From: G963665215 sp963665215
Lineage (GTDB): Bacteria > Chloroflexota > Dehalococcoidia > Lucifugimonadales > CAUZJF01
Length of the DNA: 64,000 bases
Direction: 5' to 3'
NCBI GenBank assembly: GCA_963665215.2
Contig: CAXXWW010000017.1
Span: forward strand, 620,001 to 684,000
The notes under the pieces were generated by a model. The model saw only the letters and a list, made by a program, of their open reading frames with translations. It searched no databases and was not told the DNA's origin. Made by a program: the position numbers and the translations under genes. Positions 15,481 to 24,085 of the stretch are shown here, piece by piece; the first letter of the stretch is position 1; the number at the start of each line of letters is the position of its first letter.

Positions 15481-17535
15481 CTATCGGGGGTCGGTCGACT
15501 CGGGTGCCTCTTCGTAGGCCTCGAACTCTAGCGAGAAGCTGGCCCTGCCCTGGGTCACGGAGCGAAGGGTGTTGGCGTAGCCAAAGCTCTCGCCCAGGGG
15601 AATGCGAGCACGAACGGTCTGAACGTCCCCCTGGCCCTCAATGCCCCGAATGTTGGCGCGCCGCCGGCCCAGCTCTCCTAGGACTGCCCCCAAAAACTCG
15701 CCGGGGGTGACCAGTTCCAGCCGCATGATGGGCTCCAAGAGCACCGGATGCGCCTTTTTGATGACCGCCTTTGCCGCCATCGAACCGGCTATTCGAAACG
15801 CCATCTCAGACGAGTCGACCTGGTGGTAGCTCCCGTCGACCACGGTGACCTTCAGGTCCACGACGGGGAATCCGGCGAGTGGCCCTGCGCCCAGTGCGTC
15901 CTCCACCCCCTTTTCGACAGCGGTCAAGTACTCCCTGGGGATCGCGCCACCCTTGATCTGTTTCTCGAACCTAAATCCCGTGCCACGCTCCAACGGCTCC
16001 ACCTCGAGCCACACGTGGCCGTACTGCCCATGGCCGCCGGTCTGCCGCACCAACCGCCCCTCCGCCTTAGCATTCTTGGTGATCGCCTCCCTATAGGCGA
16101 CCCTGGGTTTCCCAACGTTTCCCTCGGCCTTATACTCGCGCTTCATCCTGTCCAGCATGATTTCCAGGTGAAGCTCGCCCATGCCCGATATGATCGTCTG
16201 GCCCAGCTCCTCATCAATTGTGACCTTGAAGGTCGGGTCCTCCTCAGACAGCTTCAGCATAGCGTCCGAGAGCCTGTCCTGGTCGGCGCGTGTCTTGGGC
16301 TCGATGGCCATGGACATCACGGGCTCGGGGAAGTTGATGGTCTCCAGGATGACCGGCGCATTTTCATCGCAGAGGGTGTCGCCGGTCGATAGCTCCCGTG
16401 CTCCCACGACCGCCGCGATATCGCCTACGAACACCTCCTCCAGGTCCTCTCTGTGCTGCGCATGCATGCGCACGATACGGCCCAACCGCGCACGCTTTCC
16501 CGTAGTGGAATTCAATATCATCGACCCGCCTTTGACCTTGCCCGAGTACACCCTGAAGTAGACCAGCCGGCCTATGAAGGGATCGGCGACGGCCTTGAAG
16601 GCGAGGGCGGCAAAGGGCGCTTCGTCACTGGCATCGCGAGTTACCGCGTGGCCGTTCCCGTAGTCTGTACCCATCGTCGGTGGCACATCCCTGGGAGAGG
16701 GGAGGTAGTCCCCCACGGCGTCGAGCAGGGCATGGATGCCCGTGTTCCGTAGGGCGCTACCGCACATGACTGGCACCAACCGCAGACCTGCGGTTGCCTT
16801 CCGCAGCGCAGCCTTGATCTCCCCCTTTGTTATTTCCCTTCCCTCGAGATACTTGACGATGAGCTCGTCGTCGGTCTCGGCAATCTTCTCGATCATCTGG
16901 TCTCGGTAGACGCGGAACTCCTCGATTAGCTCCTCAGGCACCGGACCTTCGAGGGGTGGCTCTGGCACACCGTCTGGATGGAGCAGGGCTTTCTCTTCGA
17001 CAAGGTCGAGGACCCCTCGGAAGGAGTCCTCTTTTCCCATTGGTACCTGAATGGCGACAGGCCTGGCGTGGAGCCTGTGGGCGATGCTGTCGATAGCCCT
17101 CTGGAAGTCGGCGCCAGCCTTGTCCATCTTGTTTATGAAGCAGATGCGGGGAACGCCGTATCGGTCTGCCTGGCGCCATACTGTCTCGGATTGCGGTTCC
17201 ACGCCGGCAACCGAATCGAATATGACGACACCGCCATCGAGGATTCTCAGACTACGCTCCACCTCTGCGGTGAAATCAACGTGGCCCGGGGTGTCGATGA
17301 TGTTTATAGTGTGTCCCTTCCACTCGCAGGTAGTGGCAGCGGACTTGATGGTGATGCCGCGCTCCCGTTCCTGGGCCATATAGTCCATGGCAGTGGTGCC
17401 ATCGTCTACCGCCCCGATTTTGTAAATTCGACCCGCGATGAACAGCACGCGCTCTGTCACAGTGGTCTTGCCGGCGTCGATGTGCGCGATAAATCCGATA
17501 TTGCGAATATGTTCCAGTCGCGAATTCGTAGACAT
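15481..17535 (-). CDS. fusA: Translation elongation factor G
   Basis: 684 residues, full length. The GTPase motifs are IAHIDAGKTT (G1), the switch region RGITIKSAATTCEW (G2), DTPGHVDF (G3), INKMDK (G4) and a GSAL element (G5). Domains II-V follow, with the domain IV tip GGHGQYGHVWLEVEP and the domain V RAGS-like IRGIEGQGDVQTV. Catalyses translocation on the ribosome. It lies in the str block rpsL-rpsG-fusA; tuf, often next, is absent and rpsJ follows directly. A second EF-G-like gene is not in this window. Confidence 0.97.
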   Translation of the reverse strand: MSTNSRLEHIRNIGFIAHIDAGKTTVTERVLFIAGRIYKIGAVDDGTTAMDYMAQERERGITIKSAATTCEWKGHTINIIDTPGHVDFTAEVERSLRILDGGVVIFDSVAGVEPQSETVWRQADRYGVPRICFINKMDKAGADFQRAIDSIAHRLHARPVAIQVPMGKEDSFRGVLDLVEEKALLHPDGVPEPPLEGPVPEELIEEFRVYRDQMIEKIAETDDELIVKYLEGREITKGEIKAALRKATAGLRLVPVMCGSALRNTGIHALLDAVGDYLPSPRDVPPTMGTDYGNGHAVTRDASDEAPFAALAFKAVADPFIGRLVYFRVYSGKVKGGSMILNSTTGKRARLGRIVRMHAQHREDLEEVFVGDIAAVVGARELSTGDTLCDENAPVILETINFPEPVMSMAIEPKTRADQDRLSDAMLKLSEEDPTFKVTIDEELGQTIISGMGELHLEIMLDRMKREYKAEGNVGKPRVAYREAITKNAKAEGRLVRQTGGHGQYGHVWLEVEPLERGTGFRFEKQIKGGAIPREYLTAVEKGVEDALGAGPLAGFPVVDLKVTVVDGSYHQVDSSEMAFRIAGSMAAKAVIKKAHPVLLEPIMRLELVTPGEFLGAVLGELGRRRANIRGIEGQGDVQTVRARIPLGESFGYANTLRSVTQGRASFSLEFEAYEEAPESTDPR

Positions 17536-17576
17536 GGTCTATAGATTGCCGATTAGAGTCGGGCAACTGCGGCACC

Positions 17577-18047
17577 TCACCACCTGTAGTGGACGAACGC
17601 TCGGTTCGCCTCGGCCATTCGGTGCAGGTCCTCCTTCCTCTTCACGGCTGCTCCTTGTCCTCTAGAGGCCTCCAGAAGCTCTTGGGCTAGCCTTTCGGCC
17701 ATAGGACGACCGGTCCGGGCGCGGGCCGAGGTGATGATCCATCGCATCGACAGGGCGAGCTGTCGCTCAAATCGCACCTCTCTTGGGACCTGATAGGTGG
17801 CCCCGCCTACTCGGCGCGACCGGACCTCGAGAGCAGGAGTGGCGTTGTTGACGGCGTGCTTGAACACTTCGAGTCCCGGCCGGCGCGCCTCACGCTCGAT
17901 CTCCGCCAGCGCACTGTAAACTATCCGCTGGGCGACAGTCCTCTTGCCGTTGAGCATGACCCTGTTGATGAACCTCGCCAGCTCCACGTTCCCGTACTTT
18001 GGGTCCGGGCGAATCTCGCGCCTTTCTGGTCTTCTGCGGCGGGCCAT
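17577..18047 (-). CDS. rpsG: 30S ribosomal protein S7 (uS7)
   Basis: 156 residues, normal length. It has MARRRRPERREIRPDPKYG, then LARFINRVMLNGKRTVAQRI and VEVRSRRVGGATYQVPREVR-like sequence (ALEVRSRRVGGATYQVP), ending RAFVHYRW. S7 nucleates assembly of the 30S head and in E. coli is the repressor of the str operon via the rpsL-rpsG intergenic RNA; here that spacer is 42 nt. Confidence 0.97.
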   Translation of the reverse strand: MARRRRPERREIRPDPKYGNVELARFINRVMLNGKRTVAQRIVYSALAEIEREARRPGLEVFKHAVNNATPALEVRSRRVGGATYQVPREVRFERQLALSMRWIITSARARTGRPMAERLAQELLEASRGQGAAVKRKEDLHRMAEANRAFVHYRW

Positions 18048-18089
18048 TTCCGTCCTTTCGATGACGAAAGGCCTGAAGTTGTCTAAACC

Positions 18090-18500
18090 CTAGGCCTTTT
18101 TGCTGCCGTACTTGCTGCGTCCACGCCTGCGCTCATCGACACCCGCGGTGTCGAAGGCGCCTCGAACAATGTGGTAGCGTACGCCGGGCAGGTCCTTGAC
18201 CCTGCCGCCCCGGATCAATACCACCGAGTGCTCCTGGAGGTTGTGCCCTTCGCCGGGAATGTAGGCGGTAACCTCCATTCCGTTGGTCAGCCGTACTCTG
18301 GCTACCTTGCGCAAGGCGGAATTCGGCTTCTTAGGGGTCTGAGTCCGCACCTGGATGCATACCCCGCGCTTTTGCGGCGAGCCCGAGTCTCTGCTGCCCC
18401 TATTCTTGAGGGAATTGAATGAGTACCTCAAGGCGGGTGCCTTGTCCTTGCGGCGTTTGGACCGTCTTCCTTTCTTTATCAGTTGGTTGACAGTTGGCAC
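18090..18500 (-). CDS. rpsL: 30S ribosomal protein S12 (uS12)
   Basis: 136 residues from the GTG at 18500 (reading VPTVNQLIKKGRR), with GGAGAGGGAG just upstream. The frame is open up to 18551, but those extra residues are not S12. It has the decoding-centre loops TPKKPNSALRKVARV (site of streptomycin-resistance changes, wild-type K here) and GEGHNLQEHSVVLIRGGRVK, then VRYHIVRGAFDTAGV. It is the first gene of the 18-kb operon and is preceded by a consensus promoter and a structured leader. Confidence 0.97.
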   Translation of the reverse strand: MPTVNQLIKKGRRSKRRKDKAPALRYSFNSLKNRGSRDSGSPQKRGVCIQVRTQTPKKPNSALRKVARVRLTNGMEVTAYIPGEGHNLQEHSVVLIRGGRVKDLPGVRYHIVRGAFDTAGVDERRRGRSKYGSKKA

Positions 18501-18544
18501 CGGACTCCCTCTCCGATCTGTGCCCCGTGTGAACGGCATCGAAG

Positions 18545-18578
18545 GGCGCACTTAACCCGGAAGCGCACCAAGTGCGCC
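18545..18578 (-). promoter_or_regulatory. Structured leader of the rpsL operon: two competing hairpins
   Basis: On the minus strand a 9-nt arm GGCGCACTT (18570-18578) is the exact complement of AAGTGCGCC (18545-18553), with 16 nt between. The same first arm can instead pair locally: GCGCAC-TTG-GTGCGC (18563-18577). The two structures share bases and exclude each other. They lie within the first 40 nt or so of the predicted transcript and 45-75 nt before the rpsL GTG. Pairing is seen in the sequence; a regulatory role is inferred. Confidence 0.55.
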
Positions 18579-18586
18579 AAAAGGTA

Positions 18587-18615
18587 ATTATACAGGTTGG
18601 GCCCGGGGGTGTCAA
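18587..18615 (-). promoter_or_regulatory. Consensus housekeeping-sigma promoter for the rpsL-S10-spc operon
   Basis: Minus strand: TTGACA (18610-18615), a 17-bp spacer, and TATAAT (18587-18592), a perfect match to both consensus hexamers at the ideal distance. The expected start of transcription is near 18580, about 80 nt before rpsL. I see no other promoter this strong inside the 18-kb operon, which suggests it drives most of it. The divergent yihY-like gene starts 128 bp away. Confidence 0.85.
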
Positions 18616-18743
18616 CCGTGCCAGCGGCTATTTACGGCCGGGCTTCGCACCCACGGAGCCGCTGATGGCCCGGCGTGGCGAGCCCACTCAGGGCTGTGAT
18701 AGACCGCATATGTCATAATACACCGGTCTAAGGGAGCTTTGTC

Positions 18744-19691
18744 ATGTGGCGCAAAGTGTTGAAAATGCTCGGCGTGGCCATGAAGGACTTCAGTCGCAAC
18801 AACTGCCCCTACATCGCGGCCGGCATTGCATATTGGACCCTCTTTTCACTTTTCCCACTTGCGATGGCCGCAATCTCAATCCTGGGCTTTGTATATTCGG
18901 CCCCGGAGGAGCAGAGCCGCATCGTCCAGGGGATCGTCAATGTCGTTCCGGTTTCTGTAGACTATCTCGCCCGCCTGGTCGAGGATGTCGCACGGGCCCG
19001 AGGTGCCCTGGGAGGGCTCGCTCTCGTAGGTCTCCTCTGGACCGGTACTGCGGTATTCTCCGCTGTGCGAAAGGGTGTGAATCACGCCTGGCACATCGGC
19101 CGGCCTCACTACTTCTTGGTGGAGCGCGCCATAGACCTGGCAATGCTAGTGGGGATTGCGGTGCTGGCATTCGTGCAGGTGGTCTTCTCCACCAATCTCC
19201 TTGGCCTGTCGGACCTAGCCAAGAGTGCGACCGACTCGAGCGCCTGGGTGCTCCTAAGAGTGCCATACGAGTTTCTCGCCCTGGCCTTCACCGTCGGGGT
19301 GTTCATGTTGCTCTACCGGTACATTCCCAACACCGAGGTGATATGGAGGGATATCTGGCCTGGCGCTCTGGTGGGGGCAGCACTCTTTCAGGCGGTCAGG
19401 GTAATATTCGTGTGGTTTATCTCTAACTTCGACAACTTGAACGTGGTCTACGGCTCCCTGGGAGCGCTCATGACGCTCCTGATATGGGCATACCTCTCGG
19501 CAATGGCGATAATGTTGGGCGCTCAGATTGCGTACATCTACAGAGGTGTCTTTGGCTCGCAGGCGGGTACGATCATTCTGCCGGCGCCGCGTGAGAGGGT
19601 CGCCGCGCGCCGTCGGGGCCTTGCGGGGATTCTTCTTACCGTTGTCGGATGGCTGCTTCCCCAAAAAAGGCACGGTGATGAAACTGGGTAA
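18744..19691 (+). CDS. YihY/BrkB-family inner membrane protein
   Basis: 315 residues. It has the family's arrangement of about six membrane helices and hallmark stretches: NNCPYIAAGIAYWTLFSLFP near the N-terminus, WTGTAVFSAVRKGVNHAWHI in the middle, and YRYIPNTEVIWRDIWPGALV towards the end. The C-terminus is a basic cytoplasmic tail. A GGGAGC site precedes the ATG. Members were once called ribonuclease BN but that activity belongs to another protein; the real function is unsettled, with transport or envelope roles proposed. It overlaps the next gene by 14 nt, so the two are likely cotranscribed. It is divergent from the rpsL operon. Confidence 0.93.
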   Translation: MWRKVLKMLGVAMKDFSRNNCPYIAAGIAYWTLFSLFPLAMAAISILGFVYSAPEEQSRIVQGIVNVVPVSVDYLARLVEDVARARGALGGLALVGLLWTGTAVFSAVRKGVNHAWHIGRPHYFLVERAIDLAMLVGIAVLAFVQVVFSTNLLGLSDLAKSATDSSAWVLLRVPYEFLALAFTVGVFMLLYRYIPNTEVIWRDIWPGALVGAALFQAVRVIFVWFISNFDNLNVVYGSLGALMTLLIWAYLSAMAIMLGAQIAYIYRGVFGSQAGTIILPAPRERVAARRRGLAGILLTVVGWLLPQKRHGDETG

Positions 19692-20421
19692 CCCTGTAGA
19701 GATTACCTCTGGGATATACCAATTGCGGACCATCGGCGCGAGGGTCACCGTGATCACCGCCGGCGATGGCGCCGTGCTGGTGGACGCTGGCACGCGAGGT
19801 AGCCTGGGGTCCATATCCGGGGGCCTGCGGGCAATGGGCCTGGCGCTGGACAAGGTGCGCCTGATAGTCCTCACCCACTCCCATCCCGATCACGCTGGCG
19901 GCCTCGGCAGGCTGGTGGAGGCCACCTCGGCCAAGGTGGCCGCTCACCGGTCCGACGCAAGGATAATCGGCGGGTTAGAGCCGGTACCGAGCCCCTTCCA
20001 AAGTGGCCTCATCGCGTCTGCCACTCGCCCTTTCATGCACATGCTCTACGGGGCCCCGGTTGATGTGGACTACCCCCTGGAAGATGGTGACCACCTGCCC
20101 ATCGAGGGAGATTTGGGAGACATAACCGTCATTCATACCCCTGGCCACACTCCGGGTAGCATCTGCCTGTATGTGCCGTCCAAGGGCGTGCTCATCGTCG
20201 GAGATGCCCTCCAGTTTCAGCTACGAAGGCTGGGTCCTCCGGCCGCGTCCGTTACCGAGGACTCCGATCTAGCCCAGGAGTCGCTGAAGAAGCTTCTGCC
20301 CCTGGAGTTTGAGATCATCTGCTTCAGCCATTTCCCTCCCCTCAAGGGCGATGCTAGGGGGGCGTTGCGGCGGATGCTCGAAAAGTCGAGCCGACGGCCC
20401 GCCAGCGACCGACAGGCCTAG
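19678..20421 (+). CDS. MBL-fold metallo-hydrolase
   Basis: 247 residues from the ATG at 19678 (MKLGNPVEITSGIYQLR), which has AAGG a few nt upstream and overlaps the end of the preceding gene. The frame is open further back but that part is inside the neighbour. Metal ligands: THSHPDHAGG (H67, H69, D71, H72), a later HTPGHTPGS (His) and DAL (Asp), then SHFPP (His) near the C-terminus. This is the glyoxalase II-like hydrolase pattern with two metal ions. The substrate cannot be told from sequence; a thioester or lactone is typical. It is followed by an acyl-activating fusion enzyme 167 bp downstream. Confidence 0.9.
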   Translation: MKLGNPVEITSGIYQLRTIGARVTVITAGDGAVLVDAGTRGSLGSISGGLRAMGLALDKVRLIVLTHSHPDHAGGLGRLVEATSAKVAAHRSDARIIGGLEPVPSPFQSGLIASATRPFMHMLYGAPVDVDYPLEDGDHLPIEGDLGDITVIHTPGHTPGSICLYVPSKGVLIVGDALQFQLRRLGPPAASVTEDSDLAQESLKKLLPLEFEIICFSHFPPLKGDARGALRRMLEKSSRRPASDRQA

Positions 20422-20588
20422 GGCGTGCGCCTTGCGAACCGGCCCCGCCAAATCGTATTGCCGCCCCACAAGCGCAGACCTGACTAGGAAATGCTGGTAT
20501 GGTAACCACCGAAACTTGGTGCGTCCGCACCTGCTCAGACGCTAAAGCTTGACATACTATGGCTGTCCGAGTGGAACAGGAGGGCATC

Positions 20589-23096
20589 ATGGCTCAAGCG
20601 GTTGAAGAGAGAGTGGCAAAGGGCGAGACCCTTAATCAATTTCTCGAGGACAGGGCAGGTAGATTTGGGCCGCGGATCGCCTTGTTGTTCAAGCCCGGCT
20701 TCCGCTACCAGCGGTGGTCATATGCGCAGCTATGGGAGGGTGCCGGCAGGGTAGCCTCCCTGTTACAGCAGCGCGGGCTTTCCAAGGGGGACCGAGCGCT
20801 CCTCTGGGCTCACAACTGCCCCCAGTGGGTTCTGGCCTTCTTCGGCTGTTTGCGCGCGGGGGTAGTCGTCGTGCCCCTGGACCTTCGCAGTTCGTCGGAC
20901 TTTGTGCAGAAGGTGGCATCGAAGACGGCGCCCAAGATGGCCTTCATATCCCGCGTGACCCCTCCAGCGCATGAAGAGCTGTCGCTGCCCGAGGTCCGCC
21001 TGGAGGAGCTGGACGCGCTGACCGATGGCCTGGCGCCGGCGGACCACGTCGACGTGAGGGCTGAAGACCTTGCCGAGATAATGTTCACATCAGGGACAAC
21101 CGGCGACCCCAAGGGAGTGATGCTGTCCCACGGGAACCTTACGGCCGACCTGGAGGCCGCCAGCGAGTACGTGCGCGGTGAACCCTCAGACCGCCTGCTT
21201 TCAATTCTGCCATTGAGCCACATGTTTGAGCAGATGGGCGGACTGTTGCTTGGCCTGAGGGACGGCGCCAACGTCACCTATCCCACCAGCCGCCAGCCCA
21301 CCGTTCTATTCAGGACCATGAGCGAGCGCAAGGCGACCCTCATGCTGCTGGTTCCCCAGGCGCTGGACCTGTTCATGAAGGGAATAGAGAGGGAGGTGAG
21401 GCGCCAGGGCAAGGAGAGGACGTGGAGACTCTCGTTGAAGGTGGCCCGGTACCTTCCCATGGGCCTTCGTCGGCTCCTGTTCCGCAAGGTGCACCGGCGG
21501 TTCGGCGGCTCCCTGAGGCTGGTGTTCTCGGGCGGCGCCGCCCTGGACCCGGAGCTCGGCGAGAAATGGACGTTGATTGGCGTCAACATCATCCAGGGAT
21601 ACGGTGCCACCGAGGCCTCTCCCGTCATCAGTTGCCACAGGGAGACGGATCCCAGATACGATTCCGTGGGCCTGCCCCTACCGGGCGTGCAGGTGAAGAT
21701 CTCTGAAAGCGGCGAGGTCCTCGTCAAGGGTCCAAACATCATGTCGGGCTATTGGGAAGCCCCTGAGCCGACGGCGGCGGCCTTTGAGGATGGCTGGTAT
21801 AAGACGGGCGATCAGGGCTTCTTCGACGCCGAGGGCTTTTTGCACCTTAAAGGCCGCGTGAAGGACATGATCGTCCTCTCCAGCGGCCAGAACGTGTTCC
21901 CGGAAGATATCGAAACCGTGCTAAAGAGACAGCCCGAGGTCCAGGATGCGGTTGTCGTCGGCTTGCCTAAGGGCTCCGACGTCGAGGTACACGCAGCGCT
22001 CCGGGTGGAGGGGGCGGATGCGGCTGGCGGGGCGGTCGCCTTGGCCAACAGCCAGCTGGCAGAGCATCAGCAGATTCGCGGATTCACGGTCTGGCCCGAC
22101 GACGACTTTCCCAGGACTCACACGCTCAAGGTCAAGAAGGGCCTGGTAGTCGACATCTTGCAAAGTGCTGAATCCGGTCCCGCCGCCGCCGGTCCGCCGT
22201 CCGAAAAGCCACAGGACAGTGCCACGGCGGACATCGCTGGCCTGATCGCCGAGATTGGCGGGTTGAAACCAACTGAAGTAACCCCCGAGAAGACGCTGGG
22301 CACGGACCTGAACCTTGACTCCCTCAGGCGTGTGGAGCTGCTGTCGGCGATAGAGGGCGACCTGGGGGTATATCTTGATGAGAGCCAGGTCAGTGACGAG
22401 ACCACCGTGCAGGAGCTTCACGACCTGGTGGGGCAGGGAGCGAGGGACGCCGCGGACATGAGGTTCCCAGGATGGGGTATGAGCTGGTGGTGCCGACCCC
22501 TACGTGGCGTCATTCAACGGGCGTTAATCTTTCCTCTGCTCCGTTGGGCCTACCGCCTGACGGTGACGGGTACAGAGAACCTTGAGGGCAGTGAAGGGCC
22601 CGTGCTGATCGCGGCGAACCACAGCCTCACCTTAGACAACGGGTTGATCATCAAGTCCTTTCCCTCACATATCCGGCGCAGGCTTGCCATCGCCGCCGCC
22701 GCCAGGCTGTGGGGCAGCCCATTCTGCGCCACCATTAATCCATTAATCGGCAACGGCTTTCCTTTCTCCCAGGAGGGCGCCATCCGGGCCAGCCTGGACA
22801 ACCTGGGCCGCATTGTCGACAACGGCTGGTCCGTGCTCATATACCCTGAGGGCAAGAAGACGCATGGAGGCCCGATTCAGCCATTCATGAGCGGCACCGG
22901 CCTTCTGGCTGTCGGGGGCAACCTCTCCGTGGTCCCGCTGCGTCTGCACATCCATAAGATGGGCATTCCCGGGGCGTTCCCATTGCTGCGGCGAGGCGAC
23001 ATTGAGATATGCTTCGGCAAGCCCCTGACCTTCTCTCCCGAGACCACACACCTGGAAGCAACGGCGGCTATTGAGGAGGCTGTCAGAGCCCTCTGA
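20589..23096 (+). CDS. Three-domain fusion: acyl-adenylating ligase, acyl carrier domain, PlsC acyltransferase
   Basis: 835 residues. Start chosen at 20589, with AGGAGG 5 nt upstream, rather than 20559. Residues about 1-500 form an AMP-binding enzyme: MFTSGTTGDPKG (about 164), GYGATEASPVIS, YKTGDQG and the C-terminal hinge KGRVKDMIVLSSGQN. Residues about 545-620 are an acyl carrier domain with the phosphopantetheine serine in LNLDSLRRVELL (Ser578). Residues about 645-835 are a PlsC-type acyltransferase with HSLTLD (H678, D683), a YPEGKKTHGG motif and a VVPLRL segment. The enzyme could activate a fatty acid, load it on its own ACP and transfer it to a lysophospholipid, similar in logic to E. 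coli Aas but with a carrier domain in between. Product is unknown. Confidence 0.9.
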   Translation: MAQAVEERVAKGETLNQFLEDRAGRFGPRIALLFKPGFRYQRWSYAQLWEGAGRVASLLQQRGLSKGDRALLWAHNCPQWVLAFFGCLRAGVVVVPLDLRSSSDFVQKVASKTAPKMAFISRVTPPAHEELSLPEVRLEELDALTDGLAPADHVDVRAEDLAEIMFTSGTTGDPKGVMLSHGNLTADLEAASEYVRGEPSDRLLSILPLSHMFEQMGGLLLGLRDGANVTYPTSRQPTVLFRTMSERKATLMLLVPQALDLFMKGIEREVRRQGKERTWRLSLKVARYLPMGLRRLLFRKVHRRFGGSLRLVFSGGAALDPELGEKWTLIGVNIIQGYGATEASPVISCHRETDPRYDSVGLPLPGVQVKISESGEVLVKGPNIMSGYWEAPEPTAAAFEDGWYKTGDQGFFDAEGFLHLKGRVKDMIVLSSGQNVFPEDIETVLKRQPEVQDAVVVGLPKGSDVEVHAALRVEGADAAGGAVALANSQLAEHQQIRGFTVWPDDDFPRTHTLKVKKGLVVDILQSAESGPAAAGPPSEKPQDSATADIAGLIAEIGGLKPTEVTPEKTLGTDLNLDSLRRVELLSAIEGDLGVYLDESQVSDETTVQELHDLVGQGARDAADMRFPGWGMSWWCRPLRGVIQRALIFPLLRWAYRLTVTGTENLEGSEGPVLIAANHSLTLDNGLIIKSFPSHIRRRLAIAAAARLWGSPFCATINPLIGNGFPFSQEGAIRASLDNLGRIVDNGWSVLIYPEGKKTHGGPIQPFMSGTGLLAVGGNLSVVPLRLHIHKMGIPGAFPLLRRGDIEICFGKPLTFSPETTHLEATAAIEEAVRAL

Positions 23097-23183
23097 TCGA
23101 GGGGCCCAGCGGACGCCACCGATGCCTCGTGGGCGCAGCCGGCGGCGTGAGCTTTCGGCCGTTGAGGGGCTGGGCGGGTGGCG

Positions 23184-23747
23184 TCACCGGTGGTGGTACT
23201 GGACCCGTGCCTTGATGAAGATTGCCGTTCCCGCGAGAAGCACTCCGATCACCCCCACCGCGTCCTGGTGTACCACTCCTCCCACTAGCGCCGCCACCAC
23301 GAAGAACACGGCGCCGGCGTAGCCCAGGTCCTTGATGACTGCCGCTGCCAACGCGGTGGCCGTCGCCCCTGCAAGGGCGCCCGCCGGCAGCAGGCCCGCG
23401 CTGGCGCCCATGGCGACGACCAGGCCGGTGCCGCCCCGGAGCCGCCACAGAATCGGAAACAGATGCCCCGTGATCACCGCCGCCGTCGCCATCAGGCCTG
23501 TCCACGTAGGAAGGCCAAGTAGATAGAGTGGCACCGTGGCGACAGCCCCCTTGGTGAAGTCCAGGGCGAACACGGCGACGCCCTGGGCGCGGCCCACCTC
23601 TCTGTAGATGTTGGCGGTACCTGGGTTGCCTGTCCCCAGGGCTCGTATGTCCGCACCCGCGATCCGGGCCACCACGTCGCCCGTCGAAATGGATCCCAGG
23701 AGATAGGCGCCGGCAGTCCACAGCGCATAGAACCAGGGCTCTTGCAC
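23184..23747 (-). CDS. PlsY-family acyltransferase paralogue, variant motif
   Basis: 187 residues with about five membrane helices. It matches PlsY (acyl-phosphate:glycerol-3-phosphate acyltransferase) in motif 1 (YLLGSISTGDVVAR), motif 2 (LGTGNPGTANIYREVG) and motif 3 (GHLFPILWRLRGGTG). In motif 3 the family lysine of GGKG is Thr here, while the second paralogue in this window (35291-35926) keeps Lys. It faces the acyl-activating fusion gene tail to tail. It may use a different acyl donor or acceptor, or be less active. An inverted 9-mer (GACGCCACC at 23114-23122, GGTGGCGTC at about 23177-23185) lies around the convergent junction. Confidence 0.8.
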   Translation of the reverse strand: MQEPWFYALWTAGAYLLGSISTGDVVARIAGADIRALGTGNPGTANIYREVGRAQGVAVFALDFTKGAVATVPLYLLGLPTWTGLMATAAVITGHLFPILWRLRGGTGLVVAMGASAGLLPAGALAGATATALAAAVIKDLGYAGAVFFVVAALVGGVVHQDAVGVIGVLLAGTAIFIKARVQYHHR

Positions 23748-24085
23748 GGGATATCACCTCGCCGTCTAGGGCCTCAGCACTACAGCGGCTAGTCGCCGCA
23801 ATTGTACCTGCTGCCTAGCGCTCAAGATATCAGAATTCGACCGGGGACGAAGGACCCTCGTCGAAGTGGGGAGGCCAGTTAGGGTTGATTGTCATCCTGA
23901 GGAGCGGAGCAACGAACTATCTGGGGAGGTGGATTTGGGTCTCAACACGGCAGGCCCTGAGCTTGCATATTCGTGAAAACTGCTGAGGTTAATCTGGTCT
24001 CCTACCTAGATGTTCACACTACGATTAGTCCAGCCTTGGCCCCGCCGGGGATCAACGCCGCTTGGGGCTCCGCATGGCCGGGTCA
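23748..24085. other. Intergenic stretch with a degenerate dispersed repeat
   Basis: 338 bp between two minus-strand genes. No coding frame is convincing. At about 23889-23925 there is a GTCATCCTGAGGAGCGGAGC element, of the same general type as CTGAG...GAAGG repeats seen at 29.8, 29.95, 32.45 and 35.2 kb. It probably contains the promoter of the 23184-23747 gene, but no clear hexamers were seen. Confidence 0.4.

Noticed and set aside
18744..19691. Ribonuclease BN annotation for the YihY-like protein
   Set aside because: The RNase BN activity was shown to belong to a different, MBL-fold protein; this is a multi-helix membrane protein.
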